Origin: Terriglobales bacterium
Lineage (GTDB): Bacteria; Acidobacteriota; Terriglobia; Terriglobales; Acidobacteriaceae
DNA: 64,000 bases
Reading direction: 5' to 3'
NCBI GenBank assembly: GCA_035567895.1
Contig: DATMPC010000013.1
Location: 1-64,000 of the forward strand
Shown here: positions 1 to 8,773 of the stretch, in pieces
Layout: each line of letters opens with the position of its first letter
Position numbering within the stretch: the first letter of the stretch is position 1
Made by a program: the position numbers and the translations under genes
Notes under the pieces: model-generated
Databases searched by the model: none
What the model saw: only the letters and a program-made list of their open reading frames with translations
What the model was told of the DNA's origin: nothing

Positions 1-1
1 T

Positions 2-625
2 AGCGTAGCTCCGCAAGTTGTCGGCGGCCCCGATCATCCAGTCTCATGCCCTGCAGGATCGCAAGCACAAGGTGGGATTCCCGGACCGCAGTCGAAAACC
101 GGACTGCGGCAAAGCGAAGTTGTGCGCGCAACGCTCGCGCGTAATCACCGCATGTTTGAACTCATGCAGGACCCGGCGGTCGATCGCGTGGAGGTTGGAC
201 GCAGCGAGGATAATCCGAACGAATCTGCTGTCGTTCTCTTGTTCAATCAGAGGCCGAGGCTTCCCATACCTTCACAAATCGACGGGGTCCGCACCCGAGT
301 GATCTTCAGTCCAACAGTGGCATCTCCGCAGGGAGGACAACACGAGATTGCCGCAGTGATTGCAGATTCGGAACTCAGCAAGGCTCGCACGGCAAAGGAG
401 CAACATGCGGAAGAGCTAATGACAAATGCTGCGATCCTCGGTGTAGGTGTAGGAGCAAGTAACGACAGTCCAGGAGAAGCGGCGTTGGTGGTATTTGTCG
501 AGGCAGGTAAATCCGCAGTTGTGCCAAATTTGATCGACGGAGTTCGCACTCGTGTAATCTCAACCGATCCGTTCCGCACATTCAATTGGGGCAAACGTAC
601 AGCAAATGCGTGTTCGCGAAAGTGA
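2..625 (+). CDS. Duplicated-domain hypothetical protein, 5' end outside the window
   Basis: The reading frame is open from the first bases of the window, so the gene begins upstream; a GTG at 122 is only an internal candidate start. The visible part of about 207 residues holds two copies of one unit, each with a [N/S]DxPxE[AS]A...V[VL][FL]x...P..IDGVRTRVI pattern; the second copy also has an ILGVGVGASNDSPGEAAL segment. The duplicated IDGVRTRVI core is seen directly. Proteins of this type occur in soil Acidobacteria and are sometimes attached to trypsin-like protease domains, but no catalytic motif is visible here and the function is unknown. The stop at 623-625 is followed by a gap before the next gene. 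Confidence 0.6.
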   Translation, partial: SVAPQVVGGPDHPVSCPAGSQAQGGIPGPQSKTGLRQSEVVRATLARNHRMFELMQDPAVDRVEVGRSEDNPNESAVVLLFNQRPRLPIPSQIDGVRTRVIFSPTVASPQGGQHEIAAVIADSELSKARTAKEQHAEELMTNAAILGVGVGASNDSPGEAALVVFVEAGKSAVVPNLIDGVRTRVISTDPFRTFNWGKRTANACSRK

Positions 626-742
626 CTATAGTGGGTGACTGTGCTTAGGACAGCCGGTTGTTTCTGGCCGCGCAGATCAGTTCGCATTTCAAAATCCCCG
701 CATGGGAATTAAGATTAAGCTCGCGAAAGTCTCCGAACAGGC

Positions 743-1030
743 ATGATCTCCATCGTCCACCTCACCAGTCGTTCCCCTTCAAAGCTCGGAGACGAACTGA
801 GCTTGGCCGGCTACCGCGTCTTCGAAGCTCTCGCTATTTCGGAAGTACTCCACCTCCAGGAACACGAAAAGATCGACGCTGTGATTATTGGAGCTGATGT
901 CGACGATGCAGAGGAGAAGGCGCGTCAGCTTCGCGGCACGATAACAAGACTCGAGCCTGATGCGACGGCAGCCTACCTGCAATGGGAACTGTCGCTGCTG
1001 TTTCCAGGCGTGAACGTCCCCGTCCAATGA
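743..1030 (+). CDS. Small receiver-like hypothetical protein
   Basis: A 95-residue soluble protein with an alternating beta/alpha pattern (ISIVHLTS, then a helix, then VFEALAISE, then a helix, then IDAVIIGADVDD). This resembles a shortened CheY-like receiver fold, with the acidic GADVDD strand where the phospho-acceptor would lie. The later Thr/Ser and Lys signature residues of a working receiver are not clear, so phosphotransfer is doubtful. There is no good ribosome binding site before the ATG. A 14-codon frame at 702-746 overlaps the ATG by ATGA, which could help initiation but may be chance. No function is assigned. Confidence 0.5.
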   Translation: MISIVHLTSRSPSKLGDELSLAGYRVFEALAISEVLHLQEHEKIDAVIIGADVDDAEEKARQLRGTITRLEPDATAAYLQWELSLLFPGVNVPVQ

Positions 1031-1060
1031 AGTCACTGCAAGTAACCAGGTACGCCATTT

Positions 1061-2236
1061 TCAACCGACGCCGCCCTCAAAAGGAAACTTAGGCTTGGAT
1101 ATTTCGCCACTTGAGACATGCGCTCTCATGGCGGCATCGCACACGGCATAGCCCCAATTAACGAGGCGTTGCTGCAAACTCCTATCCATTTCCTTCAAAC
1201 GAGTGGGAGTATCAGCGAGTACGCTCGTATTCGCAAAAGGCGCCGGCAATGCGTCAGCCAATTTGTAATTCGCAATGTCCGTGCGGATGCCCCAGTAAGC
1301 GCCTTTCCGCAGCCCAATCGCGAAAGAACCGACCACCCAACGTTTGCGTAAGCTGCCAACCTCATTATTTAAGAGCTGCAAGATCCGATAGCTGTGCAGA
1401 GCCCAATCGGTATGCGGGTGCGGTTCGTCTGCAGTGGCCCCACCTCCGTCGGAGACGAGTATGGTGTCATATTCCTTCCATGCAGTCTCAAGACCTAAAT
1501 TGTCGTAGACGCCACCGTCGGTAAGGATTGCCTGCTCCGTGTATGGAGGTTTCTGCAGATCGCCCGCGCTAGGCAGATCGAATTGTTTTGGATCGAGCTT
1601 CAACTTGACTGGCGAAAGCACCGGAGGAAATGCTGAGGACGCTCCCACCGCAATCGCCAGTTCTGTCTGAGGATTGAGCACCAAGCCGACACGGTAGTCG
1701 CCCATGAATTTTCGACTGAAACGCCACAGAACTTTTGTTTGAACATTAGTCGCATTGATGACAAATCGAGGGCCTTCCGAATCGCTCGGCAGATCCTGCA
1801 AGGTGCCCGTACCGAAGAGGTACTTGCGGTAAGCATTCGCTACCTCATCCGCGATGCTCTTAAACGGATTCAGAATCCCTCCGAAAATTGATTTTTCGTC
1901 GATAGTGTGGCCGGCAAAGTCCATCACTGGCTTAATGACTTCGTCGACCAGATTGCTAGCGTGCCCATTTTGGTCGAAAGCGAGCTTCTTCCACTTAAGC
2001 CCGAGAACTCCCGCAGTAATCGATCCCCCGGAGACGCTTGAGACGCGCACCAACTTCTTGAGCCAGCCGAGTTCGTTGAGGCGCCAAAGTGTCCCAAGGT
2101 GAAACACCACGGCGCGGTAGCCGCCTCCAGACAGACATAACGCCAGTCCAGGACGCGGCTGTTTGGCTTGGTCGTCATCGGAAATAAACCGAATGGGATC
2201 GAGTAGTTTGCGATATGCATCGGTGTCTTGCGGCAT
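1061..2236 (-). CDS. Patatin-like phospholipase
   Basis: A 391-residue protein of the patatin family, which are Ser-Asp dyad acyl hydrolases acting on phospholipids. The oxyanion-hole GGGYR lies at residues 37-41. The nucleophile motif follows as SVSGG with Ser69; the usual first Gly of GxSxG is Ser here, as in many bacterial members. The second dyad residue is the Asp of DGGVYDNLG near residue 240. No signal peptide is visible, so it is probably cytosolic or exported by another route. It is the last gene of a minus-strand cluster running 4144 to 1061, only 7 bp after the stop of the DUF4177-type gene, so the genes are probably cotranscribed. Confidence 0.85.
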   Translation of the reverse strand: MPQDTDAYRKLLDPIRFISDDDQAKQPRPGLALCLSGGGYRAVVFHLGTLWRLNELGWLKKLVRVSSVSGGSITAGVLGLKWKKLAFDQNGHASNLVDEVIKPVMDFAGHTIDEKSIFGGILNPFKSIADEVANAYRKYLFGTGTLQDLPSDSEGPRFVINATNVQTKVLWRFSRKFMGDYRVGLVLNPQTELAIAVGASSAFPPVLSPVKLKLDPKQFDLPSAGDLQKPPYTEQAILTDGGVYDNLGLETAWKEYDTILVSDGGGATADEPHPHTDWALHSYRILQLLNNEVGSLRKRWVVGSFAIGLRKGAYWGIRTDIANYKLADALPAPFANTSVLADTPTRLKEMDRSLQQRLVNWGYAVCDAAMRAHVSSGEISKPKFPFEGGVG

Positions 2237-2243
2237 TTGAAAT

Positions 2244-3110
2244 CTATTTCTTCCGCTTCAGATAGCCCACGTATTTATCGGGCCGAGTAGTATCGACGAC
2301 CACACTCACGAGTTCCCAACTCTGGCCGCCCAAATCGTTTGCTTGGTTAAGTAGGTCCGGAGCGGTAGTCGACGTGATCAACTTGTATTCCCAGTTCTGT
2401 CCGGTCGGCTGCGGCGTGGGACCTGGACCAGGCCCGGGCCCAGGACCGGGGTTGAAGCTGATAGAAAGCACTGGATGAATCTCGATGTTGTTCGGCGAGC
2501 GGCCAGTCTGTTTGTGCGCGCGATCAAAGAATCCAACGCCTATGATCTCAACGGGTATTCCATTCATTTCATTCCAGCTACCGTTGAAAGCAGGACTCTG
2601 AGTTTGTTGTTCGAGCGACTGACGGGCACCGGTGACGTTCAGTGGGTTACCGGACTGAAAGAATGGCGAGCTTGTTCCGAAGGTACCGTTGCGCCCCGAA
2701 AGACAGCCCGGGTCAGGAAGCTCCGCTACAAAACTGTGTCCGGTAACCGGAACCCCGTTGTTTTCGTCCGAAAACTGCAGAGTCTCGTCTGTCATGACCA
2801 GGTGATAGTCGCTGTCGTCCGTTGCTTGGCAACACTCCTTCTTCCACTTCACCAAGCGTGCGGAAATTCGGTAGAGATGTGTCTCGTCCGGAACCACTCG
2901 AGTTGTGTTGTTGGTTGGAATGCTGGGCTGATGAATCGAAAGCAGGTCTGAAACCTGTATTGGCGTGATGTTGTTGAAATTGATCTGCTGAGCGGCTGGA
3001 TCAGTGCCGTCTTTTACCGCCCATCGCTCCGTGCCCCCGCAGTGTTGGGCTGGAACAATTTGGGCAGAGGATACAACTAGGAACGAAAGGATCAATGCTC
3101 GAACTTGCAT
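2244..3110 (-). CDS. Secreted protein with Gly-Pro linker and C-terminal DUF4177-like domain
   Basis: I place the start at the ATG at 3110 because GGAGAG lies 7 nt upstream and the product then begins with a signal peptide (MQVRALILSFLVVSSAQ). A frame of 16 more codons upstream lacks these features. The mature protein has a beta-rich middle, then a (GP)n linker of about 12 residues, then a final 50 residues starting WEYKLI with SWELVSVV in the middle, the pattern of DUF4177-type domains. Function is unknown; it is likely periplasmic or extracellular. It lies between the regulatory-domain protein upstream and the patatin gene downstream. Confidence 0.7.
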   Translation of the reverse strand: MQVRALILSFLVVSSAQIVPAQHCGGTERWAVKDGTDPAAQQINFNNITPIQVSDLLSIHQPSIPTNNTTRVVPDETHLYRISARLVKWKKECCQATDDSDYHLVMTDETLQFSDENNGVPVTGHSFVAELPDPGCLSGRNGTFGTSSPFFQSGNPLNVTGARQSLEQQTQSPAFNGSWNEMNGIPVEIIGVGFFDRAHKQTGRSPNNIEIHPVLSISFNPGPGPGPGPGPTPQPTGQNWEYKLITSTTAPDLLNQANDLGGQSWELVSVVVDTTRPDKYVGYLKRKK

Positions 3111-3257
3111 AGGCCACTCTCCGCTAGGCGTAGTATTCGGGGCCGGTTTGGGATGCACGGCACTCTATCACGGCCGTGCCGATTAGGGAGAAGGGTTCCA
3201 TAACGGGCTTCTCTGGCGGGCCGCCGCTGACGACCGTAACCGCATCGCTGCTTCTCC

Positions 3258-3599
3258 TCACCGCCGATGAATCGGGATATCGAGGGTGTCTACCCTTGAA
3301 GTGTCGGTCTCGGCCCTGTAGAGCACGTAAGGCCCTTGATGGACTTCTAGCAAATATCGGCCAGGTCTTACTTGAGAAAAACGGAATACGCCCCTCTGAT
3401 CAGTGTTACCAATCATGCTTGGAAACTTGGAACCGCTTGGCGGTCTCAATTTGATTTCAAGATTTTCAATACCTCGTTTGGTCTGGGCATCGAAAACGCG
3501 GCCGGTAAACGACTTGGCGGTCTGTGGATAAGCGAGAACCACGATTAAGCACCCGAGAAAAACCATGATCGTGGCGTTCCTGAACATGCGGTGCCTCAC
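3258..3599 (-). CDS. Secreted carboxypeptidase-regulatory-like domain protein
   Basis: A 113-residue protein with a signal peptide (FLGCLIVVLAYPQTA) and one carboxypeptidase-regulatory-like Ig fold: FTGRVFDAQTKRGIENLEI at the start, then GVFRFSQVRPGRYLLEV. Such domains are very common in Acidobacteriota as surface or TonB-receptor plug-like modules, but here it stands alone. The start overlaps the stop of the upstream membrane protein by 4 bp (ATGA), so translation is probably coupled. The specific role is unknown. Confidence 0.7.
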   Translation of the reverse strand: MRHRMFRNATIMVFLGCLIVVLAYPQTAKSFTGRVFDAQTKRGIENLEIKLRPPSGSKFPSMIGNTDQRGVFRFSQVRPGRYLLEVHQGPYVLYRAETDTSRVDTLDIPIHRR

Positions 3600-4144
3600 T
3601 TATAGCTCGGGGGGGTAGGTGTGTCGGTTGTTTTATATTCCGAAGGCTCTAGAATCGTTGGTCTGAATTTTATTTCGACTTCCCCCTTGCCGGATTTCTT
3701 CGCGGTTTGGCTGTCCAAGACATGCTCGTTCGCGATAAGTAACACTTTGTATTCTTGATCGCCTGTTCCTATAAAGGGAACTGGGACGCTGAAGGAATCC
3801 CCCTCTCTGGTAACTGCGTATGGAGCCACAGACGCATAAACAAGCGCAGGATAGACGTTCGTGTTCGGGACACCAGTGAGTTTCACCGTGACGACGTGGG
3901 GATATTCCGTCAACTTAGACAGCTCGGCGAAGGGATAGATCAACGGAAAGAAGCCCAGAGCAAATAGCGCAAGCGCAGGATAGTTACTCTTGAAAGTGAA
4001 GCCCCCCGGCAACCCCACCTCCAAGGGTTGCTGCGATTCCTTGTCGACATAGATCTTCTGCTTGTAGATCAACCAGATGCCACCGGCAACCATCACCAAG
4101 CCTGCGAACTCCGTCATGAAAAAGAGCACGATTCTTGCATCCAT
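3596..4144 (-). CDS. Membrane protein with two N-terminal helices
   Basis: Start at 4144 is chosen because AAGGAGAG lies just upstream; longer versions lack a ribosome binding site. The 182-residue product has two hydrophobic helices (roughly residues 5-27 and 55-75) and a C-terminal beta-rich domain of about 100 residues ending in a Pro/Thr-rich tail. I do not recognise the family. It is the first gene of the cluster that ends with the patatin-like lipase, and it overlaps the next gene by 4 bp. Confidence 0.6.
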   Translation of the reverse strand: MDARIVLFFMTEFAGLVMVAGGIWLIYKQKIYVDKESQQPLEVGLPGGFTFKSNYPALALFALGFFPLIYPFAELSKLTEYPHVVTVKLTGVPNTNVYPALVYASVAPYAVTREGDSFSVPVPFIGTGDQEYKVLLIANEHVLDSQTAKKSGKGEVEIKFRPTILEPSEYKTTDTPTPPSYK

Positions 4145-4442
4145 GTGCTCTCCTTTCGGTTTGCCAATCCGGACTTGATATCGATCAATCGACAATAGTC
4201 CAGTGCTAACAACCGGCATGATGCAAGCCACTTGCCAAAGCCACTGCGGGAATAAGAGTTCCCTTAAGTTCTTGACGGCACAAGATCGCTAAAGAGAAAT
4301 GCCCTTGGATCGAATCTTCCGTATGAACATAACGGTTTGTCTCATCACAACTTTGTAGCCGACTGGTTAACAGCGACGGCTCTTCTAGTCGAAATCGTAG
4401 AGGCAAAGACCCCGCTACCCGCAGGCTACAATTTTCAGCGAT

Positions 4443-4611
4443 ATGTGCGGACGATATCGACTCACACGGGCAGACCGACTCGACAGGCGGAGCGGCAAAT
4501 CAAGGCAGCCTTTCCACTTCGGGATGAAAGACGACTCACTGTTTGCCTTTCAGGTATATGGAACAGGTGGAAGCCGCCGGTGGGTCCACTGATCGAGTCT
4601 TGCGTCATAGG
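4443..4611 (+). pseudogene. Broken SRAP (YedK/HMCES-type) gene, internally deleted and frameshifted
   Basis: From the ATG at 4443 the sequence reads MCGRYRLTRADRL, the invariant start of SRAP proteins, whose Cys2 forms the DNA crosslink. It then jumps directly to RRSG..QPFHFGMKD, which in the other copy at 6.2 kb lies about 270 bp later. A single-base loss follows after LFAF, shifting the frame and giving a stop at 4590-4592. Beyond it the old frame is still readable as GIWNRWKPPVGPLIESCV. So an internal deletion and a frameshift have both destroyed the gene. Confidence 0.85.
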
Positions 4612-4905
4612 ATTGGTCTGGCATTTGGCTTGCAACATTCCGAATCGGGCTGTAGCTGTAAGTTGAGGGCTGATTTGGTATACGGCCCAAGTAGATTAGG
4701 CGAATCTATGGGTTTCGGAACCCCCACATTTCTTCAATGGCGAAGCTTCCCGACATGACAGACCTGCGCCTCCTGACGAGATGCTAACTGCAGCCGAGTA
4801 TGGCAAGAAGATATTAGCGGTACAGGCTGTAGAAGTTCTTCACCACCAGTCAAACCGATTTCTCTGCCAAGCCACAGAAGCAGAGATCGAGAGAGGATAA
4901 GTAAA

Positions 4906-5754
4906 ATGAGCGCCCTTACACATAATGTCGCATTGGTCTCGGATACCCCGGTTGTCGACTCCAGCCAGGTCTCGGCGGTCGCGGCGGCGTTACAAAAGCA
5001 AGCTACCCGCGACTTCGGCCCGATTTGGGAGGTCGATGCTACGGTTGCAGCATTCGATGCACTGGAATCGGTGCCCGTCGACTATTGGCCGGTGATCCTG
5101 CGGGACGACATCAACCAGCCAGGAGCCGCCGGTTACCACACCGACGATAATGGACAACCCTTCTCGCTCGTTCAGGCCGATGCCAACTGGCCCTTGACCG
5201 CGAGCCATGAAGTTCTGGAAATGCTGGCAGATCCATTTGGCAGCCGAACCATCGCCGGAGCCCCTCCGACCGGCGCACCCGATCCAGTCTCGAGCTTCGA
5301 GCGTGTCGTCTACTTGGTTGAAGTCTGTGATCCCTGCGAAGACGCGCAATTTGCGTACACCGCCAATGGCGTGCCGGTGTCCGACTTCATCACCCCGGAT
5401 TACTACAATCCCATTGCCTCCGAAGGAGTCCAGTACAGTTTTGGGGGCAACATCGAGGCCCCACACACCGTACTGGAAGGCGGGTACGTCAGCTTCGGCA
5501 ACCCAGTCGACAATCACTGGTACCAAGTCATCGTCCGGAACGGTCAAACTCAATTACGAGACCTGGGAGTGATCAGCTCTACTCACGGCAAAAGCCTTCG
5601 TGAATTAGTCGATGAAAAGGTTCGCGAAGCCAGAAAGGACGAAAATTACCGGATCATGCCTGCTATGAAGAAGGCGGTCAAAGGATGGCCTCTCGCTAAA
5701 ACAAGTACTGCACGGGCCAAGGCGTTGCGCAATTACATGAAGAAACTGGCGTAG
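4906..5754 (+). CDS. Hypothetical protein with an HEVLE motif
   Basis: A 282-residue protein with no signal peptide. The core contains ASHEVLEMLADP near residues 100-110, an HExxE arrangement typical of some unusual zincin-like proteins, and an acidic VCDPCED segment with two Cys. The C-terminal 60 residues are Lys/Arg-rich and helical (from about residue 225), like a nucleic-acid or phage-type tail. GAGAGG lies about 10 nt before the ATG. I do not recognise the family; a metal-dependent hydrolase is possible but unproven. The basic gene just downstream may be cotranscribed. Confidence 0.65.
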   Translation: MSALTHNVALVSDTPVVDSSQVSAVAAALQKQATRDFGPIWEVDATVAAFDALESVPVDYWPVILRDDINQPGAAGYHTDDNGQPFSLVQADANWPLTASHEVLEMLADPFGSRTIAGAPPTGAPDPVSSFERVVYLVEVCDPCEDAQFAYTANGVPVSDFITPDYYNPIASEGVQYSFGGNIEAPHTVLEGGYVSFGNPVDNHWYQVIVRNGQTQLRDLGVISSTHGKSLRELVDEKVREARKDENYRIMPAMKKAVKGWPLAKTSTARAKALRNYMKKLA

Positions 5755-5805
5755 GATTTGAGGGAGAGCTGCCCCCTCGAGGAGGAACCTCGCAAGAGGT
5801 TTGTG

Positions 5806-5979
5806 ATGCCAGACAACCAGTCTCACACCGAACAGGGACAAGTCGAGAGAGCCAAGCGACTGCGTGATCGTATCGAAGGATTGCGGCGTGGAGCACAGGT
5901 GCCTGACCACGCACCGAAAAACAAGTCCATTAAAGAACAACTCGATGAGCGGGCGCGAGAACAGGAGCAAGAACCCTAG
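5806..5979 (+). CDS. Small charged hypothetical protein
   Basis: A 57-residue hydrophilic protein (MPDNQSHTEQGQ...) rich in Arg, Glu and Gln, probably helical. The ATG at 5806 is preferred because AAGAGG lies 6 nt before the adjacent GTG/ATG pair; a TTG at 5758 would extend it by 16 residues. It follows the HEVLE gene by about 50 bp on the same strand. No function can be inferred. Confidence 0.4.
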   Translation: MPDNQSHTEQGQVERAKRLRDRIEGLRRGAQVPDHAPKNKSIKEQLDERAREQEQEP

Positions 5980-6157
5980 TGTCGAGTCCGCCCGCTCCTC
6001 GCTGATCGACGTTATGCTGTGAATGTTTCTTGGGTTCGCGTCAGCTAGTACCAGGCACTCTGGCTTCGCCGCATTTGGGAACGGTCGACCCTACCCTGCA
6101 GGCTTCCTTGATGCTCCCTGTTTCCGCCGATTTCTACCGACCGAGTAAAATCCGTCC

Positions 6158-6778
6158 ATGTGTGGGCGCTACCGATTGACGCGTGCCGATAAGCTCGCGA
6201 ATGATTTTGATGCCGTCTGCGCCAACGACGGAGATCTAACTCCACGCTACAACATCGCCCCGACCCAATTAGTGCCAATCGTTCGGATGAACGGCTCTAC
6301 GCGAGTCATTTCTTCCATACGCTGGGGCTTGATTCCATCCTGGGCGAAAGACGCATCTATGGGGCAAATCAATGCCCGGAGCGAGACTCTCTGTGAGAAG
6401 CCAGCGTTTCGCGAAAGCGTCGAGCGACACCGCTGTTTGATTCCAGCAGATGGCTTCTACGAGTGGAGGCGGAGCGGAACGACGAAGCAGCCTTTCCACT
6501 TCGGAATGAAGGATGGGTCTCTGTTTGCGTTCGCAGGCATATGGGATCAATGGAAGCCGCCGGAGGGTACGTTCGTCGAATCATGTGCCATTCTCACGTT
6601 ACGAAAACCGTACAAGAAGATCCGTTCCCATTTCAACAAAGGAGGGAACACAAAGTCCGGTGAGCCTGCTACACAGCCGTGCTCATGGACTCTAAGGAAC
6701 TTGACAAACTCAATCTTGATGTCAGGCAGTTCTTTGACTTCGACAATCACCCGCACGTTTATCACGTCTCTATTTTGA
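6158..6778 (+). pseudogene. SRAP (YedK/HMCES-type) gene with its C-terminal third lost
   Basis: SRAP proteins bind abasic sites in single-stranded DNA and crosslink them through Cys2. The start MCGRYRLTRAD, the YNIAPTQ Asn motif and the GFYEW catalytic Glu motif are all present, and family similarity runs to ESCAILT near residue 148. After that (about base 6600) the frame continues for 58 unrelated residues. The conserved HDRMPVIL segment, which carries the catalytic His, is missing. Family members are about 220 residues long, so 60-70 native residues have been replaced. The product is probably inactive. A second, more damaged copy lies at 4.4 kb. Confidence 0.75.
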
Positions 6779-7145
6779 AAAGGAGACTTTTCGTTTCGCG
6801 AGAGCTGGAGTGCCGCTAACCACGCCGATATTGTTGCCCGGTTCGAGGCGGCTATCGAATGGATCAAAGTAGTGATGAAGCAGGATAACGAATCAAGTCG
6901 TTTCCCGGAATGTGGATCACGGAGGAGCCAGATCGTGAGATACCTCTCTTTCGGCGAACAGTTCTATTGTGGAATGACACCCTCCTATCCGCCATTGACA
7001 ACTTTCTCGAAATCGACTAACTTCGCTGCCCAATCCTGCTTCACTACCCTGGGCTTTCTTCTCACTGACTTTCCGCGAAAACCAAAGTAGTGGTGTTCTC
7101 GGAATCAGCGTCCGTATTCTCAACATGCGAGGGAGGATGCAGAAC
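6779..7145 (+). other. Non-coding or decayed stretch
   Basis: No convincing gene is present. Short open stretches can be read (for example 6910-7020, MWITEEPDREIP...), but they lack start signals and family signatures. The sequence probably contains remnants of genes lost with the end of the SRAP gene. Confidence 0.4.
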
Positions 7146-7796
7146 ATGGACCCTTTCGTAATTTCTGCTTGGAGTCGGGCGCTAGAGCGTATAGCAATCG
7201 TCGGTCTCTCCGGACTGTCGTTGATCCTTGGTTGGGACTTGTTTCGAAGAGGCGTGCTGGATTCGCAAAGGGCCGAGTTTAAGGCACATACCTGGTCCGC
7301 AAGACTTCAACATGTCGGCCCTGGCATTTTCTTCGCTCTTTTCGCGACGGTGGCATTTGTGTCTGCGATCTCCCACCCTTTAGAAATAACGACCGGAAAA
7401 AAGGCCGAGGAACAACCGAGAGCTACCGCAGTATCGGCTGTTCCCTCAAGGACAGCAGAGGAAGACAAGCTCGTCTACGCAGAGAAAGCGGGCGCGTCGA
7501 ATGATCGCGATGTTGTGGCCGCAATAAACACGTTTCATCTCCTTGCGTTGCCCCCCTTATCCCAAAGGCTCGACGAGGGCAACAGAAACGCGATCAATAA
7601 GGCCGATCAAACTTTGGATGTTTACAAAAGGTCTTTAATGTTTGCGCACTTCGGGCAGATGAGCCTTCAATTTTATTCCATCCACGATAAAGTTTCGTAT
7701 GATCCCGCAGTACTGCGACAACAATCGGCTGACTTTCAGAACACATATTCAGAGATCGAGGCCTGGGACCACGACACGTTTCTAAGGAGTCGCTAA
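7146..7796 (+). CDS. Two-helix membrane protein
   Basis: The ATG at 7146 is chosen because GAGGGAGG lies about 9 nt upstream; ATGs at 7125 and 7137 overlap or precede that site. The 216-residue product has two membrane helices (about residues 15-35 and 62-80), then a soluble, mostly helical C-terminal region of 130 residues. The family is not recognised. Its TAA overlaps the ATG of the next gene (TAATG), so it is translationally coupled to the putative metallopeptidase, suggesting the two products act together. Confidence 0.6.
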   Translation: MDPFVISAWSRALERIAIVGLSGLSLILGWDLFRRGVLDSQRAEFKAHTWSARLQHVGPGIFFALFATVAFVSAISHPLEITTGKKAEEQPRATAVSAVPSRTAEEDKLVYAEKAGASNDRDVVAAINTFHLLALPPLSQRLDEGNRNAINKADQTLDVYKRSLMFAHFGQMSLQFYSIHDKVSYDPAVLRQQSADFQNTYSEIEAWDHDTFLRSR

Positions 7797-8773
7797 TGCA
7801 ATGGCAATGGATTGTTGTTTTCCTTAGCGTTGTAATGCCGGCACTTGATGCGCAAACGTCTCAACCTCCAAGTGAACTTATGTCTCCATCACAGATCAAC
7901 GCATTGTGGAAGTCGTATGCGCAAAATGGAGATCGCCTCATATCTGACATTCGTCCGAGGTTCCGCCGCGCCTTGAATCCTGAAGACAGATCTCTCGAAT
8001 CGAGTCTCGACTACGAAATTAAGATCACTGGAAACACGAATGCTTTTTCGTTGCCTAACCACCAAACCATAATCACATCAAGCTTTCTCCAGGTTATAGA
8101 TTCAATGGCAACAGTCATGGCAGCGGCCCAAGCGTTCAATACACCCGAATGCTTGGGGTCTTATGTGGAGTATTTGGGAGAAGGAACGCGTAATAACACT
8201 TGGCTAGTGGCGCACGGTCGACCAGCGGAACCTGTGGCAATGGCATTCGGATATTGGCAGCTTCGAAAAGACATTTGCGGGGGCCTGACTGAGGCGACAT
8301 TTCGAAGCAATCAGAAAGCCGATGATCTTCGCGAATACCTGATCCAAGGCAGTCTTATCTATCTCATCGGCCACGAATTTTGCCACCACAAATTTCACGA
8401 TAACACTTTCAGAATGGTGAAGCCCGAGCAGAAAGAAAGGGATCAGGCGAGAGGTTTTGACGTGACTCGCGAAGTGACACCCTCTGAGCAGGTTGCAAAG
8501 GAGGAACGAGCTGACCTTTTCGGTTTTCGAAAGATGGTTGAAATGGATTACCCTCCAATGGCAGCCATGCCAGTCCTTGTGTTCTTCGTAGGTATCGAAG
8601 GATTTTCACCGGAGGCCTTAGGGGACGACGACGATCACCCAGCGGCAGTAGTTAGATTTAAAGACATGATCGATGAGACTGAGAAGGATTCGGCTTTCAT
8701 GAAGCTGATAAACGAACACCATTTGGAGACGCAATGGAACGCATTTAAAGCACTCGGAGGACAATTTAATTAG
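7796..8773 (+). CDS. Secreted HExxH metallopeptidase-like protein
   Basis: A 325-residue protein with a signal peptide (MQWQWIVVFLSVVMPALDA) and a zinc-peptidase helix, LIGHEFCHHKFHD, which contains HExxH near residue 190. A second acidic helix follows (KEERADLFGFRKM), whose Glu/Asp residues could supply the third zinc ligand as in gluzincins of the M48 type. Overall similarity to a named family is not evident to me. The start overlaps the stop of the upstream membrane protein. It is likely periplasmic; substrate unknown. Confidence 0.7.
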   Translation: MQWQWIVVFLSVVMPALDAQTSQPPSELMSPSQINALWKSYAQNGDRLISDIRPRFRRALNPEDRSLESSLDYEIKITGNTNAFSLPNHQTIITSSFLQVIDSMATVMAAAQAFNTPECLGSYVEYLGEGTRNNTWLVAHGRPAEPVAMAFGYWQLRKDICGGLTEATFRSNQKADDLREYLIQGSLIYLIGHEFCHHKFHDNTFRMVKPEQKERDQARGFDVTREVTPSEQVAKEERADLFGFRKMVEMDYPPMAAMPVLVFFVGIEGFSPEALGDDDDHPAAVVRFKDMIDETEKDSAFMKLINEHHLETQWNAFKALGGQFN

